The notes beneath the pieces were generated by a model. It was not told the DNA's origin. It worked only from the letters and a program-made list of their open reading frames with translations, and made no database searches. The position numbers and the translations under genes are program-made. Below, one piece after another: positions 20,227 through 30,628 of a DNA stretch of 62,803 bases. This DNA comes from Acidobacteriota bacterium (GTDB taxonomy: Bacteria > Acidobacteriota > Blastocatellia > Pyrinomonadales > Pyrinomonadaceae): NCBI GenBank assembly GCA_029557535.1, contig JAKQII010000390.1:1-62803 (forward strand). Direction: 5' to 3'. Each line of letters starts with the position of its first letter. The stretch's first letter is position 1.

Positions 20227-21462
20227 TTAGTTACCGAAACCGTCCAGTCCCGGTATCGTAAATCCTGTATTTGCACCGCCGCCGCGCTGACCGCCGCTCC
20301 GGGCCGCCATCGCCTCCTGGGCGTCGATAAACGGCTTGATACCGTTGAAAATCTTGATCGCACGAACCGAGGCCGGATCTGTCGATTTTGAACTCAGGAT
20401 CGCGATCATATCGCCAACCTTGAAATCCGTTATTTTCAACACCGGAAACTGGGAATCATCAACGCCGCCCCGGCGCGCCGCGCCTTGTCCCATTCCGCCT
20501 CCCGGCATCTGTCCCGGCATTCTTTGCTCAGGGTTCTGTTGCGGGTTCTGTTGCGCGTTCCGCGGATTCTGCTGCGGATTCTGCTGCGGATTCTGCTGGC
20601 CCTCGGGAGGCCTGAACCCACTCTGCTGCATGGCATTGAACATTGCCAACCGCGTCGCCATTTCCTCGGGGAACTGCTTCAAAACAGACACCGGCAAGAC
20701 CGTGATAGTTACAATTTTTTTGCTCCAGACTTCCTGGATCGTGATCTGGCCCTTCTCAAGATTGATCGATTTGATCGTCCCGCCGGTCTGTGAAAAGCTG
20801 CCGGTCACCACCTTTTCGGCCGTAATTTCGGAGCCGTCTGCGTTGCGGTTTCCGAGAACCCTTATCTCATCGCCTTTTTCGATCTCGGCGATCGAGCTTT
20901 TCTTCGCTTTCGCGAAATCGTTCGAATCGGGCGAGAACCGCATGAATTCGGTTGCCTGCTCGGGTTTGACCTTGACCTCGCGGGCCATCACGCCGGATCC
21001 GACAGTGACCGTGATCGCGTTCGTCATCGGATCGACAGCGACGACGCGACCCGTCGTACCGCGATTGCGCCAATCTTCGAGTTCTTTTGAGTTTCTCTCG
21101 GCAATCGTCGATTTCGACATCAAATAGACCGTTTTCGCAGTGATCGATTTCTTGTCGTCCGCGACGAGTCCCGAAACTAAGAGTTTGTCACCGACCGCGA
21201 TCTCGGAAAGTGATGCCGCGATCGCGCCCTTCAAGCTGAGGTTCTCTGCCGTGACCTTTTTGAACACCGAGGCGCTGACGATAATCACGTCGATCGGACC
21301 GTCAACGGTCGTCAGCGCGATTTTGCCTTCGCTGATCGCCGTTACGTCGCCGCCGGCGAATGTTGCTTTGATGCCGACGTCCGCATTGACTTGCCCCAAA
21401 CTAGTGATCGCCGTTGCGGCAATGATCAATAAAAACAATATAAGTGCTTTGATCTTAAACAT
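20227..21462 (-). CDS. exported DUF5666-like beta-barrel-repeat protein with NPQQ repeats
   Basis: After a signal peptide (1-23) the 411-aa protein repeats a small beta-domain about three times, with the recurring pattern GDEIRVLG / GDKLLVSG / VGDMIAIL preceded by I-T-V strands. This resembles the OB-like DUF5666 family. A Gln/Asn/Pro tract (about residues 285-325, NPQQ units) and a Gly/Met-rich stretch follow. It precedes the Oar-like gene by 60 nt on the same strand, so the two are likely co-transcribed and may act together at the cell envelope. Function is unknown. Confidence 0.7.
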   Translation of the reverse strand: MFKIKALILFLLIIAATAITSLGQVNADVGIKATFAGGDVTAISEGKIALTTVDGPIDVIIVSASVFKKVTAENLSLKGAIAASLSEIAVGDKLLVSGLVADDKKSITAKTVYLMSKSTIAERNSKELEDWRNRGTTGRVVAVDPMTNAITVTVGSGVMAREVKVKPEQATEFMRFSPDSNDFAKAKKSSIAEIEKGDEIRVLGNRNADGSEITAEKVVTGSFSQTGGTIKSINLEKGQITIQEVWSKKIVTITVLPVSVLKQFPEEMATRLAMFNAMQQSGFRPPEGQQNPQQNPQQNPRNAQQNPQQNPEQRMPGQMPGGGMGQGAARRGGVDDSQFPVLKITDFKVGDMIAILSSKSTDPASVRAIKIFNGIKPFIDAQEAMAARSGGQRGGGANTGFTIPGLDGFGN

Positions 21463-21583
21463 TTATGTCTTCCTCAAGTACTTGATGCAAAAAGGCCGGA
21501 TGAAGCCGACCGAATTGATTCACAAACCTAGACGTTAATTGAAAGAAAAAGGTTTTACCCGTTCTGTAAAGAATTGTAAATTT

Positions 21584-21600
21584 AACAACCTCTTTACAAA
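21584..21600. promoter_or_regulatory. 17-nt motif shared with the VWFA promoter region
   Basis: AACAACCTCTTTACAAA occurs here, about 120 nt upstream of the minus-strand DUF5666-like gene, and again at 32087-32103, about 80 nt upstream of the first VWFA gene. Nearby TGTAAAG (21566-21572) makes an inverted pair with CTTTACA. It could be a shared operator or an extended -35 element. This is inference from two copies. Confidence 0.3.
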
Positions 21601-21616
21601 CAATGGTTTCCGAGGC

Positions 21617-22579
21617 TCACGGGGTTTGCCACGGGTTGCCTGAACGGGCGGTAAAGACGAGGCCGACGCTGGCCGCGAAAACAACGATGAGTGCGAGCGT
21701 CCATAGATAAGGGACCGAAAGTATCAGCGTCCAACCGACGACCCCGAGAAGGATCGCCAGCGTCTCCGACTGCATGTTGTCGGGGATTAGATGTTTTTGA
21801 AGGAACTTCCCGAAACTGACCTGAAGCGCAACCCGGCCGAAAATGAACGCGAGGAACAGCAGGAAAATTATCATCAACGGAACCAGACCCGCCAGATAGC
21901 CGGGAAGGTACGCCGCCGATAACAGGATCGCGGCGCCCGTGCCAAGCAGGCCGGCGATCCCGAGACCCAGAACTTTCGCGCTTCCTAGCTGGAACCTCGC
22001 GGCCGCACGGCTCACTCCCCCGGGCGAAATTGTCGTCAGGGTGAAGGTGATGACGAACCAAAAGAGTATCGAAAGGACCCGCTGAGCAACGAAACTCCAG
22101 GTCAGTGCCGGCGAGAAGATCGACGAAGGGTTCTGCGCAAAACTCCTGAACTCTTCCTCGAAGACTCCGAAAACGACCGTCTGTTTTTCAGGATTTCGCA
22201 GCGGTTGTTTGCCCTCGGCATTGAATGTCCCTCCGATGACAATGACGTCACCGCCGATAAGCGCTCCTTCGCGCTGCGTCACCGAACCACCGATCGTAGC
22301 AACATCCGCGTCCACCGTCCCTTCCACGATGATGTCCCCGCCGAAAGCGAAAACGCCCTGCGCATGCTTCTTGACGATAACGTTCTTCCCAAAGGCGAGG
22401 ACCTCGCTGCCGGCGTCGTCAATGATCAGAGTCTGACCGTCCTCGGTTGTCGAGATCGCCGCTCCCTGTCCGAGAGCGCAGACACCCAAAAGGGTCGTTA
22501 GCGCCGCGACGAGCACGAGCCGAACGAGCGCCGTTTCCCGTTTCGAGTTAAATCCATTGATGTCCGCGATCGGATCCAC
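21617..22579 (-). CDS. membrane protein with N-terminal bactofilin-like (polymer-forming) domain
   Basis: The N-terminus has a hydrophobic signal/anchor (about 19-38). Residues about 50-125 show short beta-helical repeats (FAFGGDIIVEGTVDADVATI, GALIGGDVIVIGGTF) like polymer-forming cytoskeletal domains. Residues about 160-320 contain four to five transmembrane helices. The combination is common in proteins next to ECF sigma and anti-sigma genes. It is the fourth gene of the sigma operon, 15 nt after the anti-sigma gene. It may be the effector or sensor of that system; exact function is unknown. Confidence 0.72.
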   Translation of the reverse strand: MDPIADINGFNSKRETALVRLVLVAALTTLLGVCALGQGAAISTTEDGQTLIIDDAGSEVLAFGKNVIVKKHAQGVFAFGGDIIVEGTVDADVATIGGSVTQREGALIGGDVIVIGGTFNAEGKQPLRNPEKQTVVFGVFEEEFRSFAQNPSSIFSPALTWSFVAQRVLSILFWFVITFTLTTISPGGVSRAAARFQLGSAKVLGLGIAGLLGTGAAILLSAAYLPGYLAGLVPLMIIFLLFLAFIFGRVALQVSFGKFLQKHLIPDNMQSETLAILLGVVGWTLILSVPYLWTLALIVVFAASVGLVFTARSGNPWQTP

Positions 22580-22594
22580 GGACTATAGTACGTT

Positions 22595-23167
22595 TCAGAA
22601 TCGATTTTGTCTGAGGAATTTCGCAAGAAATACGACCGAGACGAAAACCGTCAAAAGGACGGCACCGATCGAGACGGCTGTGTTGTACAGGGTGTTCGGA
22701 CATACCGACCGAAGGATGACCGACGTCGCGACCGCAAGGTCTTTTATCACGTGAAGAAAGAACGAAGCGACGGCGAGCGTTCTGTCGGCAGCGGCGCCGA
22801 CAAATCCGATTCCCGATTGCGAATCGGCTGTCACCCCGATGATTACGATGAGTCCAAGCAACAGACTGACAAGGAGCGCGCGGCTGCGTTCCACCGGACA
22901 ACGCAGTCCCTCGACTTTGCACTCGGCGTTCGTCGTCACGACCTTGGCGAAATTCTCGGGGATCGCGATCTGAACGTCCCGCTCGAGAGCCGAGTCCAAC
23001 GCGAAGGTCAGTCGTTTATGTTCGTTCAGCTCGTCCCGACAAACGGAACATTCCGCAACGTGCCGCTCGAGCACGATCTCCGTGGCGGGATCGAGCTCGC
23101 CGTCGAGATACGCCGCGATATCTGCGCGCGGACATGATCGGGGAGATTGGGGAAGGTTCTCGAACAT
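22595..23167 (-). CDS. membrane-anchored anti-sigma factor (zf-HC2 domain)
   Basis: The N-terminus carries the zinc-binding anti-sigma signature H-x3-C-x2-C (His36, Cys40, Cys43 in ERHVAECSVCRDEL) preceded by AAYLDGEL, the usual start of the zf-HC2 fold. Residues about 90-190 contain three hydrophobic helices, so the protein holds its sigma factor at the membrane. I chose ATG 23167 because it falls 4 nt after the upstream stop; the longer frame to 23242 overlaps the DUF4870 gene. It lies two genes after the ECF sigma gene, its probable partner. Confidence 0.88.
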   Translation of the reverse strand: MFENLPQSPRSCPRADIAAYLDGELDPATEIVLERHVAECSVCRDELNEHKRLTFALDSALERDVQIAIPENFAKVVTTNAECKVEGLRCPVERSRALLVSLLLGLIVIIGVTADSQSGIGFVGAAADRTLAVASFFLHVIKDLAVATSVILRSVCPNTLYNTAVSIGAVLLTVFVSVVFLAKFLRQNRF

Positions 23168-23171
23168 CGTT

Positions 23172-23549
23172 CTACTTGATGAACTTGATGGCCAGCGGAT
23201 AATCCCACAGTTCACCGTTGTTGGCCTTGACCGCGCCAACAATCGGGAAGACTATCCCGATGATGGCGAGCGCGATGACCAACGGAATGCCGATCAGAAA
23301 AAACATCAGGAACACTGAAACGATCATGTAGATCGCCGACGATATCAACCAGTTGACGACCATCTTCCCGTGCGCGTCGAGCGCCGGCATATTCTGCTTC
23401 TGAGTTTGCCAGAGGATGATCGGGATAACGATTCCGATCGGGAACATAAAAACATTCGCGAGCTGCGAAAGATGCAGGTAAAGTCCCATCTGACGCTCCT
23501 CGGCGGTCTGAAGGTTGGTCGGCGGCCGGTACTGCATTTCGTAGTTCAT
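23172..23549 (-). CDS. DUF4870 membrane protein
   Basis: The 125-aa protein has the DUF4870/Tic20-like layout: AEERQMGLYLHLSQLANVFM, GIVIPIILWQTQK, then DAHGKMVVNWLISS, ending in two more helices and NNGELWDYPLAIKFIK. Four transmembrane segments are expected. The biochemical role of the family is not known. It sits between the ECF sigma gene (9 nt upstream) and the anti-sigma gene (4 nt downstream), so it is part of the same signalling operon. Confidence 0.88.
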   Translation of the reverse strand: MNYEMQYRPPTNLQTAEERQMGLYLHLSQLANVFMFPIGIVIPIILWQTQKQNMPALDAHGKMVVNWLISSAIYMIVSVFLMFFLIGIPLVIALAIIGIVFPIVGAVKANNGELWDYPLAIKFIK

Positions 23550-23558
23550 CGTTAGAAA

Positions 23559-24164
23559 TCAGCGTCGGGTGAACCCGCGTTCGAGAAAGATCTCCCGCAT
23601 CATCTCGCGGGCCCGGAACAGACGGTTCTTGACCGTTCCAAGCGGCAAATTGGTAATTTCCGCGATCTCGTCGTAGCTAAGGTCCTGCGAGTGTCTCAGA
23701 AGAATAAGCTCGCGATATGCCCCCGGCAGGCACTTTACCACCGCGGCGATCTCTGTCCGCCACTCGCTCCGCTCCCGATCCTGCTCGGGAGTCGGATTCG
23801 GACTTTCGATCTGCAACTGGTACGAGCCGTCACCATTCTCGGCCTCGATGCTCTGCTGATTCGGTGACTTTCGGCGGATGTGGTCGATCGCCGCATTATG
23901 AGCGATGCGATACAGCCAGGTGGAAAACTTATATTCCGAGCTGTATTTGCCGAGAGAATTGTAAACCTTGATGAAGACTTCCTGCGTGACGTCAAGCGAC
24001 GCGTCGTAATCGTTAAGCATCCGGAACACGTAGTTCGTGATCGGTCGCTGGTAACGCCGGACCAGTTCTTCAAATCCGTCCTCGCGGCCGCGAATAGCCC
24101 TCGCGATCAATTCGATATCACTGAGGCCGTCAAATTTCTCCAGGGCAATGGCTTTGGTTGTCAT
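23559..24164 (-). CDS. RNA polymerase ECF sigma factor (SigW/RpoE type)
   Basis: Region 2 is seen as FEELVRRYQRPITNYVFRML, DVTQEVFIKVY and FSTWLYRIAHNAAIDHIRRK; region 4 is LPGAYRELILLRHSQDLSYDEIAEIT followed by LPLGTVKNRLFRARE. The spacing loop is normal, and 201 aa fits group ECF sigma factors. It heads an operon with a DUF4870 protein, an anti-sigma factor and a bactofilin-like membrane protein, so envelope stress or assembly control is likely. Autoregulation is typical of the class, but I could not define its promoter. Confidence 0.95.
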   Translation of the reverse strand: MTTKAIALEKFDGLSDIELIARAIRGREDGFEELVRRYQRPITNYVFRMLNDYDASLDVTQEVFIKVYNSLGKYSSEYKFSTWLYRIAHNAAIDHIRRKSPNQQSIEAENGDGSYQLQIESPNPTPEQDRERSEWRTEIAAVVKCLPGAYRELILLRHSQDLSYDEIAEITNLPLGTVKNRLFRAREMMREIFLERGFTRR

Positions 24165-24275
24165 GACGCCAAGAATGTACGGCTATTATTTCAGAAAAGT
24201 TTCAAGTCGTTAAGGGCCGTGAACGCCCGATTGCAAGCGCTCTCAAGGAACCACGGCATTTGCGGCTCCGGCGGG

Positions 24276-25193
24276 TTACACGCCAAGCATCGCGACCCCG
24301 GCCGGCGCGGCGACATCGTCAAACGTAATGCTGCCGGGCGGCAATTCGAGTCCGACATCCGAGGCCCTGAGGATTTCGAGTTCATGGCCGAGCGCCTCGC
24401 CCGAGATCGAACGGATTTGATCGCGGTCGATTCCTTTTCCGACGAGGAGAACCTGGCGCAAAACGTCCCACGCACCGGACATGAGCCGGTCGTTATAGAA
24501 CATCAGCAGACGATAGATCTCATCGTCGGTTTCGGATTCCGTACAGGTCACGTTCCGCACCACTACAGGTTCGGAGCCGCGCATCAGGACGGCGGAAAAA
24601 CCGTCATTCTGCGAGCTGATCAAAAGAGAATCGCGTCCGCCACTTCGTCCGATCAACCAATTCGCCTCGCTCACCGCGCGCGGAAGGATCAAACCGGCCT
24701 GCCACCCGCGCGATTCAAACATCGACTCGTACTCGTCTACCACGGCCAAGGTGACCGCCGTCGCAAAATATCTCGACCTGCCTTCCCGGTCTGGAGAGAT
24801 CTTCGTCAGCGCGAGGCGCAGTTCGCGTGCCGGCGCGCCGAAACTGTGTTCCGCCTTCCAATCGAGGACGTCTGAAAGTTCCTTTTTCGATGCCGACTCG
24901 TTCTCAAGCGTGAGGATCGTCGTCCGTGCAGTGTTTCCGGGCAAAGAGACCGACCATCGCTTTTCTCCCGCAAGCCCCGCTCTAAGACATACGTCCTCGA
25001 TGATCGACAACAGTTCGTCCCGGTTCGAGATATTCGTCTCAAGGAAGCTCGGCACAAGAAGTTCGTCGGGAAGCTCGACCGATGCGGCCTGGCTGATCCC
25101 GAACCGTCCGCGGCCCTCGCTTCTGAGGGCGACCGCCGTTACCGATTCGGCCTCCAGACCGAGAGCGCATTTTGGATAATTCGGCTTGAACAT
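24276..25193 (-). CDS. PilM-like actin-fold pilus assembly protein
   Basis: The protein has the PilM/GspL-cytoplasmic style of actin-like ATPase: an N-terminal ALGLEAESVTAVAL phosphate-1 region, VSLPGNTARTTIL, and ASKKELSDVLDWKAE, a region that in PilM binds PilN. Its length of 305 aa is near normal for PilM. The family call is moderate because the sequence is divergent. It is the last gene of the GspF-E-D-G-G-PilM operon; the usual PilN/PilO partners are not seen next to it in this window. Confidence 0.75.
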   Translation of the reverse strand: MFKPNYPKCALGLEAESVTAVALRSEGRGRFGISQAASVELPDELLVPSFLETNISNRDELLSIIEDVCLRAGLAGEKRWSVSLPGNTARTTILTLENESASKKELSDVLDWKAEHSFGAPARELRLALTKISPDREGRSRYFATAVTLAVVDEYESMFESRGWQAGLILPRAVSEANWLIGRSGGRDSLLISSQNDGFSAVLMRGSEPVVVRNVTCTESETDDEIYRLLMFYNDRLMSGAWDVLRQVLLVGKGIDRDQIRSISGEALGHELEILRASDVGLELPPGSITFDDVAAPAGVAMLGV

Positions 25194-25204
25194 GTTCTAG
25201 GCGG

Positions 25205-25630
25205 TTAGTATTCCCGGTATTCTTTGCCGTCCGAGTCCTCTCCGTCGGCAAGACTCTTGACATCAATGAGACCCGAGGTGCTTTCCGTCGAGTTCGGATC
25301 TTCACCCATCACCTCGTTCCATTCGCTTTTTTCAAGAATCGGATCGACCGGAACTTCGTGCAGGTATTTTTCTTTGACGAGATCGGCGAGCGATTGCGGG
25401 AGTTTTCCCTTGTCGGCCGCATACTGGTCGATCTGTCTACGCATCTGCCACAGGTTTTCTTTGAGCACGGTCTCGCGCGCGTGCTGGACGCTTCGCTGAT
25501 AGGCCGGCAACGCGACCGACAGCAGGATGACCAAAATGAAAATCGCGATCACCAGCTCGAGCAGCGAAAATCCCCGCTGATCTGCCGATCGCAATGACGA
25601 ACACTTCACTTTATTCAATCGCACGCGCAT
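25205..25630 (-). CDS. GspG-type pseudopilin
   Basis: The prepilin signal is RGFSLLELVIAIFILVILLS with Glu at mature position 5 for PilD-type peptidase processing, after a 20-residue leader. The helix continues through AYQRSVQHARETVLKENLWQ, and a short globular tail carries GspG-like LPQSLADLVKEKYLHEVPVDP followed by an acidic end. It is 3 nt downstream of a second pseudopilin gene of the same kind. Together they would form the pseudopilus or pilus shaft of the machine. Confidence 0.88.
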   Translation of the reverse strand: MRVRLNKVKCSSLRSADQRGFSLLELVIAIFILVILLSVALPAYQRSVQHARETVLKENLWQMRRQIDQYAADKGKLPQSLADLVKEKYLHEVPVDPILEKSEWNEVMGEDPNSTESTSGLIDVKSLADGEDSDGKEYREY

Positions 25631-25633
25631 TCT

Positions 25634-26272
25634 TTACCAATCACTGTACTTTTCGCCGTTCAGCGCTACCTCGTCCGAAGACGACCTGACGTCAAAGAGG
25701 TTGATCTCATCCCAGCTCGAGGCGTCCTTGTCCTGATAAGAGGAGCGCATCACCCAGTCGTCCTTTCCGGTCAGCGGATCGATCGGCATCTCGCGCAGAT
25801 ACTTCTTGATGACCTCCTTGTTTTCGGAGAGCTCGGTTGCGTTCTTTTCATCGAACACACTTCCCTGTCGTGTCTGCATACCGCGCGCCTTGACCCGAAC
25901 GCCCTCGACGAGCGTGTTCAGATCCGGCGGATAGCGGTCGAGATTGTCCGTCGTGAAGATCTTGCAGTCATCGATCACCACACGGCTGCGCGGATCGGCC
26001 GGAACGTTGGCACCCAGCTGCTGTGCCGCCGGATTGCTTGTCGTGATCGCGCCTTGGGGGCACGCCCCGACGCTGTCGCGTTTGAATTCGTCGATCGCGC
26101 CGCGGATCATCCGCAAGGTTTCCCGCAACCGCATTTCTTTTTGGCGCTTGACCGCGTTCTGCGCCAATGGGATGGTCGCCAGAACGACGATCGACATTAC
26201 CGTCAACGTGATCACCAGTTCCAGCAACGTATAGCCGCCGGTTGTCTTTCTTGAGATCGAAAAAGCGGTCAT
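25634..26272 (-). CDS. GspG-type pseudopilin, longer paralogue
   Basis: The prepilin leader ends GGYTLLELVITLTVMSIVVL, with Tyr rather than Phe at +1 and Glu at +5. The globular part (about residues 60-212) contains a Cys pair (Cys72 region ACPQ and DDCK near 105), the RYPPDLNTLVEGV block and LREMPIDPLTGKDDWVMRS, both typical of GspG. At 212 aa it is longer than its neighbour. It lies 7 nt after the secretin gene and 3 nt before the second pseudopilin. Confidence 0.86.
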   Translation of the reverse strand: MTAFSISRKTTGGYTLLELVITLTVMSIVVLATIPLAQNAVKRQKEMRLRETLRMIRGAIDEFKRDSVGACPQGAITTSNPAAQQLGANVPADPRSRVVIDDCKIFTTDNLDRYPPDLNTLVEGVRVKARGMQTRQGSVFDEKNATELSENKEVIKKYLREMPIDPLTGKDDWVMRSSYQDKDASSWDEINLFDVRSSSDEVALNGEKYSDW

Positions 26273-26279
26273 TTCAAAT

Positions 26280-28757
26280 TCAGAACTTCAGACCGATACT
26301 GACCCCGTCGTTTGTCAGCATCGTCATGATCTCCGGATCGAACGAGAAATCATGGCGACCGTCGACAAGCGCTTCGACTTCGACGTATGCCAAGATTCCC
26401 GACGCGTTCTCGGCCGTGTCGAGCGAAGACTGAAGATTGACGAACGTCTTCCCGTTTTGATTCAGGAAAGGTATCACTTCTTTGCCCGACGATTGCGCGC
26501 CGAAAACGTCTCCGAACGCGACCGAACGGACAGCCAGTTTCGCCGGATCATACTTAAATCCCAGAACGGCCGAACGGAACGGGGTCGCCGTGCGTACGAG
26601 AACCGCAACCCGCGTTTTTTCACCCGCTTTCAACTCCGGCAGCGACGGCAGGAACTGCAGGTTCGCGATCGGTCCGGTGGTCTCCGGCGTCTTCAGTGAC
26701 AGTTGTTTCAGCGGAAGCGCGAGCGGCTTCGGAACGACCGTTTCGGTCTCGCTTTCATCAGAAGTCTGAGCGATCGAAAGCGTCTTCACGCTTTGCGAAT
26801 CGATCGGCTTGATGTTGGCGACCGTCGTATCCGTCACCGGCGCGGAGTTCTGGATCGGTGTGGTCGAACCGGTCGTTTCCTCGGTCTTTACAAACGTCGG
26901 CTGCGGTTCGGTCTTCTTCTCCGCTTTGGCGGTGTTCCCCAAGCGGCGGGCAGCGGCCATCTGCTCATCGATCTCGTTCTGGATGAGCATCGCCTCGAGC
27001 GAGCCGCTGGTCGGCGTCGCAACCGAACCGGTCGGCCGTTCAATGATGTCCTCGGGAAGGATCGAGGGAGCCCGGATAACCCGGGGCGTGATCGCGATGA
27101 CGATGTCGACCTGGCGATTGTCCTTGGTCGGAGCGGTGAACAGGCGCCCGAGGATCGGGATCAGGCCAACCAACGGAAGCCCTGACCGGCCGTTGCTTTC
27201 GACGCCCTGCGCGACGCTCGCCAAAAGGAGTGTCTTGTTGTTCTGAACACGCGCCGTGCCTTTAATGGTGCGCTCGGTGAAGATGGGCGTCAACGAACTT
27301 GCTCCCGCGACGTCCTTCGATTCGATCTCCATCACGACCTGTACATCCTGATTCGGAAAGACGATCGGTTTGAATTTCAGCGTCAATCCGACCTGCTCGT
27401 AGTTGATGACATCGCCGACAAAACTGTTATTGACGTTCGTACTTCCGGTGCCCGTTACCGGCGCGAACGAGGCCGATTTTACGGGAACGCGCTGGCCGAT
27501 CCGCGCCGACGAATCCTGGTTGTTAAAGGCGTGGATCTGCGTCGAGGCCAACAGTTTCGTGTTCGATTTGTTCTGCAGAGCGGTGATGTTGCTGATCGGA
27601 AGTCCAAGCGCGAGCGACGCCACGTCGCCGGCCTTGAACGGAAAATTCGACGTGATGTTCTGCGTCGAGCCGAGCGTAACGAACGGAAGATTGACCCCGC
27701 CGAGATTCCGGAGCGAACCATTGTCGCCGACAGTGCCGAGCTGGTTTCCGAACTGAAGCAGGTCTGTTTTATTTACTTCGTAGATCGCGACGTCCATCAC
27801 GACCTCGGCGCGGTCCTTATCCAGCGACTGAATAAGTTTCTCCATCAGATTGATGTTCTCGGCCGTATCGCGAAGCGTGATCGAGTTTGTCTCGTCGTCC
27901 GTCAACACGATCGTCGGCGTTCTGCCCTGCTGAACCGGGATCGCCTGTTGCACGACCTTCGCGACGTCCTTCGGACTGGCGTTCGCAAGGTAGAATGTCC
28001 GCAGGACAAGCTGCTGGAAAAAGTTCCGGCGGTTTTGGTTGGCGACGAGGATCGTGCGCGGTCCTACTTTTTGAAAGAAAAGATTCTGCTGCAGGAAGAT
28101 ATAATCAAGCGCCTTTGCGGCGGTGACATCTTTCAGGTCGATCGTGATATTTACCTTCTGCCGGAACGAGTCAACGTCGAACAGTACGTTGAGATCAAGC
28201 CGTCGCGCCAATTCTTTTATCACGTCCTGCAGGTCGCGGCTCGGGAAATAAAAGTCGGTCAGAACCTCGAGTTTCTGCGGAACCTGAAAGTTCGGCGGCA
28301 GATTGTCCGGCGTGAATTTCGTCGGAACCAGCTTGATCCCATCTTTGGATTCGTCTGCCCCGCCGTTGATCTGTTCCTTGTAAAGGCGCGCCATCCGCTC
28401 CATCTCAGCCCTTGCGAGTTCGTTGGTCGAATCGTAGCCGTAGGCACGTCTGAACGCCTCGTATCCTCCTTTGTAATCTTTCTCATTGGCCAGCGCGGTG
28501 CCCTTCTTGATGTAGAGTTGCGACGCCATGAACGTCGCACGCTGATAATGAAGACGGTACTCGGGATTCTTCGGATTTTCGTTCAGAGCGAGTGCAAACT
28601 GCTCGACCGCTTTGTCCCAATCCTCGGCCATCTCGGCCTTCATGCCCTCTTTGAAGTGCTTCTTGCCGTCTCCGTAGGCCAGAACGGCAGTCGGTGAAAG
28701 CATCGAAACGAAAATGACCGAACAGAGTACGAAACGAAGTTTTGCAGAAATTTTCAT
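26280..28757 (-). CDS. secretin with N-terminal TPR and C-terminal cohesin-like domain
   Basis: The 825-aa protein forms the outer-membrane channel of a type II secretion or type IV pilus-like system. Order: signal peptide (1-27), TPR-like helices (about 30-130), STN/N0 and secretin N domains (about 165-330: FYFPSRDLQDVIKELARRLD), secretin core (about 400-590, with VPVKS, GLTLKFKPIVF and the LPLVGLIPILGRLF lip segment), a low-complexity Thr/Pro linker (about 600-690), and a cohesin-like beta-sandwich (about 700-825: LQFLPSLPELKAGEKTRVAV). TPR and cohesin parts are additions to the usual GspD. It is 175 nt after gspE and 7 nt before the pseudopilin gene. Confidence 0.9.
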   Translation of the reverse strand: MKISAKLRFVLCSVIFVSMLSPTAVLAYGDGKKHFKEGMKAEMAEDWDKAVEQFALALNENPKNPEYRLHYQRATFMASQLYIKKGTALANEKDYKGGYEAFRRAYGYDSTNELARAEMERMARLYKEQINGGADESKDGIKLVPTKFTPDNLPPNFQVPQKLEVLTDFYFPSRDLQDVIKELARRLDLNVLFDVDSFRQKVNITIDLKDVTAAKALDYIFLQQNLFFQKVGPRTILVANQNRRNFFQQLVLRTFYLANASPKDVAKVVQQAIPVQQGRTPTIVLTDDETNSITLRDTAENINLMEKLIQSLDKDRAEVVMDVAIYEVNKTDLLQFGNQLGTVGDNGSLRNLGGVNLPFVTLGSTQNITSNFPFKAGDVASLALGLPISNITALQNKSNTKLLASTQIHAFNNQDSSARIGQRVPVKSASFAPVTGTGSTNVNNSFVGDVINYEQVGLTLKFKPIVFPNQDVQVVMEIESKDVAGASSLTPIFTERTIKGTARVQNNKTLLLASVAQGVESNGRSGLPLVGLIPILGRLFTAPTKDNRQVDIVIAITPRVIRAPSILPEDIIERPTGSVATPTSGSLEAMLIQNEIDEQMAAARRLGNTAKAEKKTEPQPTFVKTEETTGSTTPIQNSAPVTDTTVANIKPIDSQSVKTLSIAQTSDESETETVVPKPLALPLKQLSLKTPETTGPIANLQFLPSLPELKAGEKTRVAVLVRTATPFRSAVLGFKYDPAKLAVRSVAFGDVFGAQSSGKEVIPFLNQNGKTFVNLQSSLDTAENASGILAYVEVEALVDGRHDFSFDPEIMTMLTNDGVSIGLKF

Positions 28758-28931
28758 AACTGGCAGTTCCGGAATACAGGATCGCGGGATTCAAATCGAA
28801 AACGCGCGAACAAAATACACGAATCACGGAAGCGTTTGTTCCAAAAAAGAATCGTGCGCCCAAAAACACTTTATTTTCAACGGACTAAACAAAAATTGCA
28901 ACACAATCCGTTCGACCGCACGGTAGAAACG

Positions 28932-30614
<1,683 letters not shown>

Positions 30615-30628
30615 CTTTCACTCCCCTC

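Noticed and set aside
27531-28697. 388-aa plus-strand frame
   Set aside because: Antisense to the secretin gene; no recognisable motif.
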